This document shows positions 42,700 to 52,482 of a DNA stretch of 64,000 bases, in pieces. The stretch lies in assembly GCF_001913155.1 (NCBI RefSeq), contig NZ_CP018760.1:3596001-3660000 (forward strand), read 5' to 3'. The position numbers were made by a program, and so were the translations under genes. The stretch is from Maribacter hydrothermalis. GTDB taxonomy: Bacteria > Bacteroidota > Bacteroidia > Flavobacteriales > Flavobacteriaceae. The first letter of the stretch is position 1, and each line of letters opens with the position of its first letter. The notes below the pieces were generated by a model. That model made no database searches. It was not told where the DNA came from and worked only from the letters and a program-made list of their open reading frames with translations.

Positions 42700-45096
42700 A
42701 TGAGAACACTTAAGAAATTAGGATTTATTCTGCTGTTACTAATTACGATTCTGGTCATAGCGACCGGAGTTATCGTTTATACATTAAAACCGGATTATTC
42801 CGGTGAACAAGAACTTGTTCATCTACAAAAAGAGGTTAAAGTCTATTATGACACTTACGGCATACCACACATTTATGGAGAAAATGAACAAGATGCGTTT
42901 AGAACATTAGGTTATGTTCATGCACAAGATCGTTTATGGCAAATGGAGCTTTTAAGGCGAATTGCAAGTGGTGGTCTGTCAGAAGTTTTTGGTAAAGATT
43001 TAGTAGGGACAGATAAATTTTTCCTTTCTCTAGGTATTGCAGATGCTTCAAAAAAAACGGTTGCCAACAGTAATAGAAACGATGAAGGTGTTGTATTAGC
43101 TGAGGCTTATTTGGACGGTATCAATCAATTTATAAAAGAAGGGCCAACACCCGTAGAGTTTTATCTTACCGGAATTGATAAAAAAGAATTTGTTTTAGAA
43201 GATGTGTATAATACCATTGGTTATATGGCTTTTAGTTTTGCCATGGCACATAAGACAGATCCTTTGTTAACTACCATAAATGCAAAATTAGGCCCAGAAT
43301 ATTTAAAGGATTTAAGCATTAGTTCTGATACTACTACGGTATGGATAGAAAATTACAATCCGTCTCAAAAAGATTCCCTGCAAAATAATCTAACCGCGGT
43401 CGTAAACAAAGCATTGGGGGTATTGAACGTTCCTTTGTTCGAGGGCAGTAACAGTTGGGTAATTGCTCCAGAGAAAACAAAAAACGGTAAAGTTATTTTA
43501 GCAAATGATCCACATATTGGTTTTGCTCAGCCTTCTGTTTGGTACGAAGCTCATATAGAAACACCTACATATTCAAAGTATGGTTACCATATTGCAGGTA
43601 TACCTTTTCCGTTATTAGGGCATAATAGAGCATCTGCCTACGGTATTACTATGTTCGAAAATGACGATGTAGATTTTTATTATGAACAAAACAATCCGGA
43701 AAATGACGGTCAATACCTTACTTCGAATGGATATGTTGATTATGAAATAGTAGAAAAAACGATTAAGGTCAAGGACACTTCTTCTGTTGAGTTTACGTAT
43801 AAAAAGTCGGTACATGGACCAATATTAAATGGCATTGCAGACCAAATACAAGATGAACGCCCTATTGCCATGTCTTGGATATACACACAAATGGACAATA
43901 AGGTTATTGATGCATTATTTGGATTAAGTCACTCAAATACGCTTTCTGAATTTAGGGCTGCATTACCCAATATACATGCCCCAGGTTTAAATATAATGTA
44001 TGGGGATGCGGAAGGTAATGTGGGTTGGTTTGCATCGGCACAATTGTATTCGATACCAGATTCTATTAATACAAAAATGATCTATGAAGTGGGTAAAGGT
44101 TTGCCAATTGAAAAAGAGTTGCTTGCTTTTAATCAAAATCCACAGGCAATTAATCCACCTAGCAATTATGTATATTCTGCTAATAACCAACCAGATTCTA
44201 TTGCGGGTATGTTGTATCCAGGCTATTATTTGCCAGAAAATAGAGCTAAGAGGATTGTGGAATTATTGGAGCCAAAAAACGATTGGGATAAAGAATCTGT
44301 AAGCGATATGATTACCGATGTTACCTCTGCTATAGACCCTGTAATCGTATCTAATTTATCTAAATATATAGATATTAATTTATTGAGTGAAAATGGGTTG
44401 AGGGTTATTGACAGTTTAAAAATGTGGAACGGTGACTATAAGTTAGTATCCTCGGAAGCTACCGTTTTTAATAGATGGATCTATCATTTGCTAAAGAATA
44501 CATTTAAAGATGAATTAGGCGAAGATTTATTTAATCAACTTTTAACTACACATTTTGTAAAAAGACTAATTGCTCCATTATCTAAAAATGAAAACTCAGT
44601 TTGGTGGGACAACGTAAATACTAATGAGGAAACAGAACGTATGGCAGCTATTGTAAATAAGTCTTTCACAGATGCAATAGCCTCGTTAGAAAAAGACTTT
44701 GGTGCAAATGGTGAGAATTGGCAATGGGAAAAAGTACACACCATAGAACATGAACACCCAATTGGGCAAATTGAAACATTACGTTCATTTTTTAATGTCG
44801 GCCCCTATCCAATTGAAGGCGGAAGAGAGGTAATTAACAACTTGGCGTTTTCGTATGATGATACAGGCTACTACAAAACAAGTTCAGGACCCTCTACTAG
44901 AAGAGTAATTGATTTTTCCGATGTTGAAAATAGTATAAGTATTTTGCCTACCGGCCAATCAGGTAATCCATTTAGTTCGCATTATAAAGACCAAGCGGAA
45001 ATGTACGTTAATGGAGAATTTCGAAAAATGATGATGAATGAAACCGAAATTAAAAATACATCAAATTCAATACTTATTTTTAGCCCTAATCAATAA
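42700..45096 (+). CDS. Penicillin acylase family protein
   Basis: 798 aa. An N-terminal anchor (LGFILLLLITILVIATGVIV) places it in the periplasm. Alpha-chain features: YYDTYGIPHIYGENEQDAFR and VHAQDRLWQMELLRRIASGG. The beta chain begins at the nucleophile Ser in FEGSNSWVIAPEKTKNGKVI with LANDPHIGF following, the usual self-cleavage point of Ntn amidohydrolases. The oxyanion Asn and Arg region is present (YSANNQPDS; PENRAKRI). Related enzymes hydrolyse beta-lactam side chains, acyl-homoserine lactones or other amides; the real substrate is unknown. Confidence 0.93.
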   Translation: MRTLKKLGFILLLLITILVIATGVIVYTLKPDYSGEQELVHLQKEVKVYYDTYGIPHIYGENEQDAFRTLGYVHAQDRLWQMELLRRIASGGLSEVFGKDLVGTDKFFLSLGIADASKKTVANSNRNDEGVVLAEAYLDGINQFIKEGPTPVEFYLTGIDKKEFVLEDVYNTIGYMAFSFAMAHKTDPLLTTINAKLGPEYLKDLSISSDTTTVWIENYNPSQKDSLQNNLTAVVNKALGVLNVPLFEGSNSWVIAPEKTKNGKVILANDPHIGFAQPSVWYEAHIETPTYSKYGYHIAGIPFPLLGHNRASAYGITMFENDDVDFYYEQNNPENDGQYLTSNGYVDYEIVEKTIKVKDTSSVEFTYKKSVHGPILNGIADQIQDERPIAMSWIYTQMDNKVIDALFGLSHSNTLSEFRAALPNIHAPGLNIMYGDAEGNVGWFASAQLYSIPDSINTKMIYEVGKGLPIEKELLAFNQNPQAINPPSNYVYSANNQPDSIAGMLYPGYYLPENRAKRIVELLEPKNDWDKESVSDMITDVTSAIDPVIVSNLSKYIDINLLSENGLRVIDSLKMWNGDYKLVSSEATVFNRWIYHLLKNTFKDELGEDLFNQLLTTHFVKRLIAPLSKNENSVWWDNVNTNEETERMAAIVNKSFTDAIASLEKDFGANGENWQWEKVHTIEHEHPIGQIETLRSFFNVGPYPIEGGREVINNLAFSYDDTGYYKTSSGPSTRRVIDFSDVENSISILPTGQSGNPFSSHYKDQAEMYVNGEFRKMMMNETEIKNTSNSILIFSPNQ

Positions 45097-45244
45097 GTGA
45101 TTTCTGAGTGTTTTTGTTAAAATTTTGAATATTATTCATGTTTAAATAGGGATATAGGTGTTTTTTTTAAATTATAATTTATAAAGCGTTATGGGAGAAT
45201 TAATATTATAAATTATTGTTATTTTTAAAACAAGAACCAACCCT

Positions 45245-45985
45245 ATGAAAACCAAACAACTAGTAGTTGCGCTAGTTATATTTGTTACAGTATTTAATTT
45301 TGTAACAAGTCAGAATGTGCAAAAAGAACCAAAATTTTATAATTGGTTCGACAATCAAATAAATAGATATAATACTTCGCTATTTAATGGTATTGAATAT
45401 GTAGAACTCTACAGGACCATAAATGAACGACACAAGTTTTTTGAAAGCAGCGATTTCCTAACCGGGTCAATCGTATATGACGGTCAATTTTATGATGAGG
45501 TACCGTTAAAGTATGATCTAAATGTAGATGAACTACTCTTTAACGTAGGGTATAATTACGAGTACCCTACATTAATTCTTTTTAAGTCTAAAATTGAAAG
45601 TTTTCAACTTGGCAAAAGCAATTTTGTTCAGATAAACAATTCGGAATCAACTATAGAAATGAATGGTTTTTACGAATTGTTAGTTGTAAAGCAACCCATA
45701 ACTCTGCTTAAGAAGAATAAAAAGAAACGTTTTAAACGGATTAAAGGTAATACCGTTTATTATGAGTTTGACAACGATAATAGTTATTTTATAGCGTATC
45801 AAGACGATTATTATGAAGTAAAGTCTAAAAGCGATGTTATTAGAATATGGCCGGACAAAAAGCAGTATATCAACGAATATTATAACCCGGCATTACGAAA
45901 AACTAACGAAGATTATTTTTGGACGGATTTCTTTGAAAAGTTGGCAGATACATTTATTACCGAAAAACAAGGAAATAAGCTATGA
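45245..45985 (+). CDS. Secreted protein preceding a TonB receptor, unknown
   Basis: 246 aa. A signal peptide is present (QLVVALVIFVTVFNFVTSQ), and the mature part is rich in Tyr, Asn, Phe and Lys (NWFDNQINRYNTSLFNGIEY; YYEVKSKSDVIRIWPDKKQY). I do not recognise a named domain. Its stop overlaps the start of the TonB-dependent receptor gene by 4 nt (ATGA), so they are translationally coupled, and it is probably part of the same outer-membrane system. Confidence 0.7.
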   Translation: MKTKQLVVALVIFVTVFNFVTSQNVQKEPKFYNWFDNQINRYNTSLFNGIEYVELYRTINERHKFFESSDFLTGSIVYDGQFYDEVPLKYDLNVDELLFNVGYNYEYPTLILFKSKIESFQLGKSNFVQINNSESTIEMNGFYELLVVKQPITLLKKNKKKRFKRIKGNTVYYEFDNDNSYFIAYQDDYYEVKSKSDVIRIWPDKKQYINEYYNPALRKTNEDYFWTDFFEKLADTFITEKQGNKL

Positions 45986-48753
45986 GAAAACAGGTATTAA
46001 TACTCATATTATTTTTGAGTGTCGGCATTTTTGCACAAGAAAAAGAAAGCAGGTATAATTTTCAGTTTCAAAATAAAAATATTTTAGATGTTCTTAAAGA
46101 AGTAGAACGCGAGGCTGGTTTTACCTTTTACTTGGATGAAAGTTGGGTTACAGATAAAACATATTCTGGGAATTTCACCAATGAAACCCTAGATGATATT
46201 TTAAACACCTTATTTAAAGAAACCAATTTAAATTTCTTTAAACTAAGCGATTCTAAAATTATCCTTACTCAAAATAATATTATCTATAAAGACTTGCCCG
46301 AAGGTTTTTTTGGGAAAGAAGTTGTGGACTCGGTTATTGAAAATGCGAATAATATTAGAGTAACAAGTAATCCCGTATTTTCAAATATTGAAGCTTCGAA
46401 CAATAATTCCATTTCTAGAACTGTACGTATTGGTAAAGAAAATTTGGGAAATGCAAAAAGTGCTTATAATGTAAGCGGTTATGCAAGAACAGCCGAGCAA
46501 GGTCAACCCATTTCTAATTTATCAATTATATTAAATGGTAAAAATTCTGGTGTAGTAACAGATGATAATGGATATTTTGAATTAGAAGTACCAATGGGTA
46601 CCAATATTGTTAAAACATCCTCTTTAGGTATAGAAACTAGCACAACAAGAATTATTGTTTTTAATGACGGAGAATTAAATTTTAGTTTAAACGAAAGTGT
46701 TGAATTTTTAGATGAGGTAACGGTTGAGGCAAATGCCGCTAAAAATGTGGAAGAAGCTTTATCAGGTAGTACAGAATTAGTTGTTGAAGAAACTAAAAAT
46801 ATTCCGCTAGTATTAGGTGAACGCGATGTTTTAAAAGTAGCAACAACCTTACCGGGAATATCTACAGCTGGTGAAGGTGCAGCAGGTTTTAATGTGCGTG
46901 GGGGAAGTACGGACCAAAACCTTATGTTATTGGATAATGCCGTAATTTATAATCCTTCTCACTTTTTTGGAATTTTTCAAGCCTTAAACCCATTTACGAC
47001 CAAAGACCTTAAAATACTTAAAGGGGGAATACCTGCTGAATATGGTGGCCGTTTATCTTCTGTTTTTGATATCACCTCTAAAGACGCAAATAACGAAAAA
47101 TTTTCTGGTGAAGCTGCTATAGGACCCGTAACGTCTAACGTGGCTTTAGAAATACCTGTGGTAAAAGGAAAATCTGGTTTGCTGGTCGGTGGTAGAGGAA
47201 CGTATTCTGGTTGGATTTTAAGATCTCTAAAAGATGAATCATTAAATAATAGTAAAGCGTCATTTTATGATGGTATTGTAAAGTATACGCATACGATTAA
47301 TGATAAGAATACTGTAAAAGCTATGGGGTACTATAGCGGTGATGCTTTTAGTATTACCTCAGATTCTGTTTATGGGTATAATAATAGATTACTCTCTTTT
47401 CAATGGGACCATCAGTTTAATGAAAAAAACACGGCGAGTTTTATTGTAGCGAATAGTAATTATGAATTCAATATTGGTTATGAAGGTAATTCTGACAGTA
47501 ATTTTGATTTGGGCTTTGTAGTAGATGAAACCGAAGCAAAATTTAAATTCACCTATTTACATAGTAAAGAACACAAATTTGATTATGGGCTTTCTGCAAA
47601 ATTGTATAATGTACAACCTGGAAATTTGGAGCCTAACGGTAGTAATTCCATTGTAGATTCTAAAATAATACCTACTGAAAAGGCTGTAGAAGCTGCACTA
47701 TATGTATCCGATAATTGGGAAATTAACGATAAACTACTAATAGATGTAGGGCTTCGGTACTCCATGTTTGCGACATTGGGAGCTGCAAATGCGCGTGTTT
47801 ATGAAGAAAATATGCCTAAGAACGAAGAAACATTGGTAGAAACCGTTTCTTATGATAACAACGAAGTAGTAGAAACGTATGGCGGGCCGGAAGTTAGAAT
47901 TTCAGCACGTTATTTTTTAGGTCAAGACCTATCTGTAAAAGCTAGTTATAACAGTACTTATCAATATATACACAGACTATCGAATACGACTACAATTAGC
48001 CCAATAGATACCTGGAAATTATCGGACAATAATATAAAACCACAAAAAGGAAGACAAGTGGGCCTTGGTTTGTATAAAAATTTGGAAGGTAATCTGTACG
48101 AAATAAGTTTAGAAGGCTATTATAAGGAAGCTGATAACTTGTTAGATTTTAAAGTAGGTTCTGAGCTTTTACTAAATGAAACTATAGAAACAGAAACTCT
48201 ACAAGGGGATGGACAGGCATATGGGGTAGAATTTCTAATTCGTAAAAATTCTGGTAAACTTAATGGATGGTTGGGGTACACCTACTCACGTTCTTTTTTA
48301 AAGTTGGATAGTGAGTTTGCCGAAGAGCGCGTAAATAATGGCGAGTACTTCCCAACAAACTATGATAAGCCTCACGACTTTAGTGCGGTATTGAATTATA
48401 AACTCACAAAAAGGTATAGTTTTTCTGCGAACCTTTCTTATCAAACCGGTAGACCTTTAACCTACCCAGTAGCACGCTATAATTTTAATAATTCGGAGTA
48501 TGTTGTGTATAGTAACCGTAATGAGTTTAGAATACCAGATTATTATCGATTAGATCTAGGGGTGAATATTGAAGGGAACCACAAGAAAAATAAATTAGCA
48601 CATAGCTTTTGGAATATTTCGGTATATAATGTGCTGGGTAGAAATAACCCGTATTCTGTATTTTTTGTAACGGAGAATGGGGAATTAAACGCATACCAAA
48701 GCTCTATATTTTCAATTCCTGTACCTACAATTACGTATAATTTTAAGTTTTAA
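45982..48753 (+). CDS. TonB-dependent receptor with STN domain
   Basis: 923 aa, beginning with a signal peptide (QVLILILFLSVGIFAQ). Residues 25-100 are an STN (secretin/TonB short) domain (YNFQFQNKNILDVLKEVERE; NLNFFKLSDSKIIL). Residues 155-245 are a carboxypeptidase-regulatory-like domain (SGYARTAEQGQPISNLSIIL) ending in VEFLDEVTVEA. Residues 250-380 are the plug (LVLGERDVLKVATTLPGIST; GFNVRGGSTDQNLMLLDNAV), and the rest is the beta-barrel. An STN domain usually marks receptors that signal to a FecR-like anti-sigma factor, but no such pair is present here. Three DUF4249 lipoproteins follow, so this is probably a SusC-like partner of unknown substrate. Confidence 0.92.
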   Translation: MRKQVLILILFLSVGIFAQEKESRYNFQFQNKNILDVLKEVEREAGFTFYLDESWVTDKTYSGNFTNETLDDILNTLFKETNLNFFKLSDSKIILTQNNIIYKDLPEGFFGKEVVDSVIENANNIRVTSNPVFSNIEASNNNSISRTVRIGKENLGNAKSAYNVSGYARTAEQGQPISNLSIILNGKNSGVVTDDNGYFELEVPMGTNIVKTSSLGIETSTTRIIVFNDGELNFSLNESVEFLDEVTVEANAAKNVEEALSGSTELVVEETKNIPLVLGERDVLKVATTLPGISTAGEGAAGFNVRGGSTDQNLMLLDNAVIYNPSHFFGIFQALNPFTTKDLKILKGGIPAEYGGRLSSVFDITSKDANNEKFSGEAAIGPVTSNVALEIPVVKGKSGLLVGGRGTYSGWILRSLKDESLNNSKASFYDGIVKYTHTINDKNTVKAMGYYSGDAFSITSDSVYGYNNRLLSFQWDHQFNEKNTASFIVANSNYEFNIGYEGNSDSNFDLGFVVDETEAKFKFTYLHSKEHKFDYGLSAKLYNVQPGNLEPNGSNSIVDSKIIPTEKAVEAALYVSDNWEINDKLLIDVGLRYSMFATLGAANARVYEENMPKNEETLVETVSYDNNEVVETYGGPEVRISARYFLGQDLSVKASYNSTYQYIHRLSNTTTISPIDTWKLSDNNIKPQKGRQVGLGLYKNLEGNLYEISLEGYYKEADNLLDFKVGSELLLNETIETETLQGDGQAYGVEFLIRKNSGKLNGWLGYTYSRSFLKLDSEFAEERVNNGEYFPTNYDKPHDFSAVLNYKLTKRYSFSANLSYQTGRPLTYPVARYNFNNSEYVVYSNRNEFRIPDYYRLDLGVNIEGNHKKNKLAHSFWNISVYNVLGRNNPYSVFFVTENGELNAYQSSIFSIPVPTITYNFKF

Positions 48754-48754
48754 A

Positions 48755-49978
48755 ATGAAAGTGTATACGACAAACATGGAAATAACACTAATGGCAATGA
48801 CCATTGGACTTTCTATGAGCAGTTGTATAGAACCTTTTGTGGCTGAAGCTGTAGATTTTAATAGTGCCATAGTGATAGAGGCTACTATAACCGACGAGAA
48901 TAAAAACCAGGAGATATTGGTTTCTAGAACCTTTGCTTTAGATACTACAGGTATTTATGGGGAACGTGGTGCGCATGTATCGGTTACTGATACTAATGGC
49001 GCTGTTTATGATTTTGAAGAAAGTGAAGAGGGTAAATATATTTCTAACGTTTCATTTGCTGCGCAAGCGGGTTTAGGCTATAGCTTATCTGTAACTACTG
49101 TTGATGGAAGTGTTTATTCTTCAGATGAAGTTGTAACTCCACAGCCAACACAAATAGATAGTGTTTATAGTGTTCGGGGTTTTAATAATATTTCTTTGAA
49201 AGATGGAATGTTTATTTACATTGACTCTTATGACCCAACAGGTGCAAACAAATATTATAGATATACTTATGAGGAGACCTATAAAATTATCCCACCGTTT
49301 TGGAGTGCTTATGAAACTTTTATTACAACTTCGGACCCTCTTTCCCTTTTGGTAGATTTAAGACCTAGGCAAAGAGAAGAAAGGGTATGTTTTACTACTG
49401 CAGTCTCTAATTCTATAATCCAAGAAAGTACAACCAATTTTAATCAAAATCGAATTTCTCGGTTTCCCGTACGATTTATAAGTAGGGAGAATTATATACT
49501 ATCACATAGATACAGTATTTTGGTTAAGCAGTATGTGCAATCACCAGAAGCATATGCTTACTTCCGTGGTTTAAATGACCTTTCAAAATCGGGTAGTATT
49601 TTTTCACAGATTCAAACCGGGTTTTTGGAAGGTAATATTAAATCTGAGCAAAATTTGGATGAAGAAGTTGTTGGTTTTTTTGAAGTGAGTTCAGTTTCTG
49701 AAAAAAGAGTATTTTTTAATTATTCAGATTATTTTCCTGAAGAAAAACTTCCACCCTTTATTGCCGATTGTACGTTTCAAATTCCAAATCAGGAAATTTC
49801 GTTGATATTTTTGGTTGAGAATGAAATTCTTGAATTTTTTCAATTTGCTGATGGTGATGATGATGAAAGACCAGATAATGGAGGAGTGCCACAATATCCA
49901 TATGTTATGGTACCTACAATATGTGGAGACTGTAATGTATTGGGTAGTAATATAAAACCAGATTTTTGGATAGATTAA
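48755..49978 (+). CDS. DUF4249 lipoprotein, copy 1
   Basis: 407 aa, starting 1 nt after the receptor stop. Lipobox at C24 (MTIGLSMSSC), then the DUF4249 beta-sandwich (AIVIEATITDENKNQEILVS; RTFALDTTGIYGERGAHVSV). Conserved later blocks are KYYRYTYEETYKIIPPFWSA, FILSHRYSILVKQ-like (YILSHRYSILVKQYVQ), QTGFLEGNIKSE and CGDCNVLGSNIKPDFWID. A 218-bp stretch is identical at DNA level to copy 2. It is an outer-membrane lipoprotein paired with a TonB receptor; function unknown. Confidence 0.88.
   Translation: MKVYTTNMEITLMAMTIGLSMSSCIEPFVAEAVDFNSAIVIEATITDENKNQEILVSRTFALDTTGIYGERGAHVSVTDTNGAVYDFEESEEGKYISNVSFAAQAGLGYSLSVTTVDGSVYSSDEVVTPQPTQIDSVYSVRGFNNISLKDGMFIYIDSYDPTGANKYYRYTYEETYKIIPPFWSAYETFITTSDPLSLLVDLRPRQREERVCFTTAVSNSIIQESTTNFNQNRISRFPVRFISRENYILSHRYSILVKQYVQSPEAYAYFRGLNDLSKSGSIFSQIQTGFLEGNIKSEQNLDEEVVGFFEVSSVSEKRVFFNYSDYFPEEKLPPFIADCTFQIPNQEISLIFLVENEILEFFQFADGDDDERPDNGGVPQYPYVMVPTICGDCNVLGSNIKPDFWID
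48941..49158 (+). repeat. 218-bp perfect repeat, copy in DUF4249 gene 1
   Basis: Identical to 50178-50395 at every base as read by eye. It encodes about residues 63-135, while the sequence either side shows clear divergence. Recent gene conversion or recombination between the paralogues is the simplest cause. Confidence 0.9.
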
Positions 49979-49991
49979 TTATAAGATAATA

Positions 49992-51206
49992 ATGAAAATT
50001 TATACAACAAAAGCGAATATAGTTCTAATGGTAATGACCATTGGGCTTTCTATGAGCAGTTGTATAGAACCTTTTGTGGTGGAAACTGTAGATTTTAATA
50101 GTGCACTAGTAATTGAAGCCACTATTACCGACGAGAATAAAAACCAAGAAATATTGGTTTCTAGAACCTTTGCGTTGGATACTACAGGTATTTATGGGGA
50201 ACGTGGTGCGCATGTATCGGTTACTGATACTAATGGCGCTGTTTATGATTTTGAAGAAAGTGAAGAGGGTAAATATATTTCTAACGTTTCATTTGCTGCG
50301 CAAGCGGGTTTAGGCTATAGCTTATCTGTAACTACTGTTGATGGAAGTGTTTATTCTTCAGATGAAGTTGTAACTCCACAGCCAACACAAATAGACAATC
50401 TTTATGCCGAACGAGACTTTAAGGATGGTGAGGTCAATGAGGGTATCTTTATTTATGTGGATAGCGAAGACTTAACCAATAGTAATGAATATTATCGTTA
50501 TGTATATGAAGAGACCTATAAAATTATTGCTCCTTATTGGAGCCCTTTAGATGCATATGTAATATCAAGGGTTGTTCCTGATATTAGAGTTGGTACATTT
50601 GATAGGGAAGAAGATGAACGTATATGTTATAATACCGTAACCTCTAAAAATGTAATACAGATTGAAGCCTCTAATTACAATAATAATAGAATCAATAAAT
50701 TTTCAATCCGTTTTATCGACAGAGACAATACTATTCTTGCCAGTCGCTATAGCATTTTGGTTAAACAATTTGTGGAATCTAGAGCTGCTTTCAATTATTA
50801 CGAGACCTTACAATCTTTATCAGATTCAGAAAGTTCATTGTATCAAGTGCAAACAGGTTTTATCGAGGGGAATTTACATTCGGTTACTAACAAAAACGAA
50901 AATGTAATCGGGTTCTTTCAGGTGAGTTCATCTGCTGAAAAAAGAATCTTTTTTGAATTCGAAGATTATTTTCCAGGTGAAGACCCTCCAAGTTACGATT
51001 GCGAACTGTTAACTCCTCAATTAAAGAATATAGGTGGTAGTGAGGGATATTTGATATATGGAATTGATAAGGATTTATTTACTTTTTATAATGAAACTGA
51101 ACCTCCAAATGTTGATACTCCATTCGTAATGGCTTATCCAAATTCTTGTGGCGATTGTACAGTATTGGGTAGTAATGTAGTTCCGGATTTTTGGGTAGAA
51201 GATTAA
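49992..51206 (+). CDS. DUF4249 lipoprotein, copy 2
   Basis: 404 aa, 13 nt after copy 1. Lipobox in MTIGLSMSSC. The N-terminal third is almost identical to copy 1; from about residue 137 (IDNLYAERDFKDGEVNEGIF) it instead resembles copy 3 (IDNLYAVRDFKDGG). Later blocks include YYRYVYEETYKIIAPYWSP, ILASRYSILVKQFVESRAAF and SCGDCTVLGSNVVPDFWVED. The mosaic similarity suggests recombination among the three copies. Confidence 0.88.
   Translation: MKIYTTKANIVLMVMTIGLSMSSCIEPFVVETVDFNSALVIEATITDENKNQEILVSRTFALDTTGIYGERGAHVSVTDTNGAVYDFEESEEGKYISNVSFAAQAGLGYSLSVTTVDGSVYSSDEVVTPQPTQIDNLYAERDFKDGEVNEGIFIYVDSEDLTNSNEYYRYVYEETYKIIAPYWSPLDAYVISRVVPDIRVGTFDREEDERICYNTVTSKNVIQIEASNYNNNRINKFSIRFIDRDNTILASRYSILVKQFVESRAAFNYYETLQSLSDSESSLYQVQTGFIEGNLHSVTNKNENVIGFFQVSSSAEKRIFFEFEDYFPGEDPPSYDCELLTPQLKNIGGSEGYLIYGIDKDLFTFYNETEPPNVDTPFVMAYPNSCGDCTVLGSNVVPDFWVED
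50178..50395 (+). repeat. 218-bp perfect repeat, copy in DUF4249 gene 2
   Basis: Second copy of the stretch at 48941-49158, in the same position within the paralogous gene and in direct orientation 1,237 bp away. Confidence 0.9.
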
Positions 51207-51238
51207 GAAATAGATTTTACAAATAATAAAATTAAAAA

Positions 51239-52471
51239 ATGCTGATAACCAGTAAATTGACGATTATAAAGAAGCTTGTATTGGCATTAGTCATTGGGCT
51301 TGTTATGCAAAACTGCATTGACCCCTTTGAAGTGGAAGCTACCGAATTTAAAAGTGCTATGGTTATAGAAGGCACAATTACCGATCAGGTGGAAACACAG
51401 CGTATTTTGGTATCAAGAACATTTCCGCTAGATACCGTTTTAATGACAGGCTTAAGTTCGGCAAAAGTAAATGTTGTAGATAGTAATGGAGGCGTTTTTA
51501 GCTTTAACGAGGCGTCACCTGGCGAGTATGAGTCAACAAGTCCTTTCGCTGCCATACCGGGAACTACTTATACATTGAAAGTTGAAACCGCAGATGGTAA
51601 AAGCTATTCCTCAGAAGAAGTAGAAGTGCCAGCAAAAACCACTATTGATAATTTGTATGCCGTTAGAGATTTTAAAGATGGTGGAGCAGAAGAAGGTATG
51701 TTCATCTATGTAGATAGTTACGATCCTACTGGCCAATCTAAATATTACAGATATGAATATGAAGAAACTTATAAGATAATAGCCCCGTTTTGGAGTGCAT
51801 CAGACGCTTATATTGTTTCACCTTTACCAAACCCGGAAGTGGCAATAAGAACTAAAACAAGAGAGGAGCAAGTGGCTTATAATACAATTGCTTCAAATAC
51901 AATCATTCAAGAAAATACTACTGACTTAGGAGAAGATCGTATTAATAAATTTCCTGTTCGCTTTATTAATCGTGAGAATTTTATACTATCGCATCGCTAT
52001 AGTATTCTGGTAAAACAATTTGTTCAGAATAGGGCAGCTTATGCGTATTATGAAACGCTACAATTACTCTCAGGTACAGAAAGTTTGTTTTCGCAAAGAC
52101 AATCAGGTTTTTTAGAAGGTAACATAAAATCTGACACTAATGTAGAGGAGGATGTCGTTGGTTTTTTTCAAGTAAGTACGGTTACGGAAAAAAGAATATT
52201 TTTTAATTATACCGATTTTTTTCCAGGAGAAAGTTTACCTAAATATCCCGTTGATTGTACTTTGGTTTCTCCACCTATTATAAATGAAGCTGGTGCTTCA
52301 CCATTACTTATAGCAATAGAATTGGAAACGTTAAAATATGTGGAAGAATATAATCAAGAAAGTAATCCATTAAATTTAAGTGAATACGGTCCTTTTTTAA
52401 TGGTTGCCACACCATGTGGTAATAGTACATTTTATGGTTCAAATGTAGTGCCGGAATTTTGGGTAGAATAA
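51239..52471 (+). CDS. DUF4249 lipoprotein, copy 3
   Basis: 410 aa, 32 nt after copy 2, the most divergent of the three. N-terminal signal with a cysteine in GLVMQNCIDPF. DUF4249 blocks: MVIEGTITDQVETQRILVSR, KYYRYEYEETYKIIAPFWSA, FILSHRYSILVKQFVQNRAA, SGFLEGNIKSDTN and CGNSTFYGSNVVPEFWVE. Probably the ancestral type from which the pair was derived, or a third specialised binder for the same receptor. Confidence 0.88.
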   Translation: MLITSKLTIIKKLVLALVIGLVMQNCIDPFEVEATEFKSAMVIEGTITDQVETQRILVSRTFPLDTVLMTGLSSAKVNVVDSNGGVFSFNEASPGEYESTSPFAAIPGTTYTLKVETADGKSYSSEEVEVPAKTTIDNLYAVRDFKDGGAEEGMFIYVDSYDPTGQSKYYRYEYEETYKIIAPFWSASDAYIVSPLPNPEVAIRTKTREEQVAYNTIASNTIIQENTTDLGEDRINKFPVRFINRENFILSHRYSILVKQFVQNRAAYAYYETLQLLSGTESLFSQRQSGFLEGNIKSDTNVEEDVVGFFQVSTVTEKRIFFNYTDFFPGESLPKYPVDCTLVSPPIINEAGASPLLIAIELETLKYVEEYNQESNPLNLSEYGPFLMVATPCGNSTFYGSNVVPEFWVE

Positions 52472-52482
52472 AGAAAATAGAT

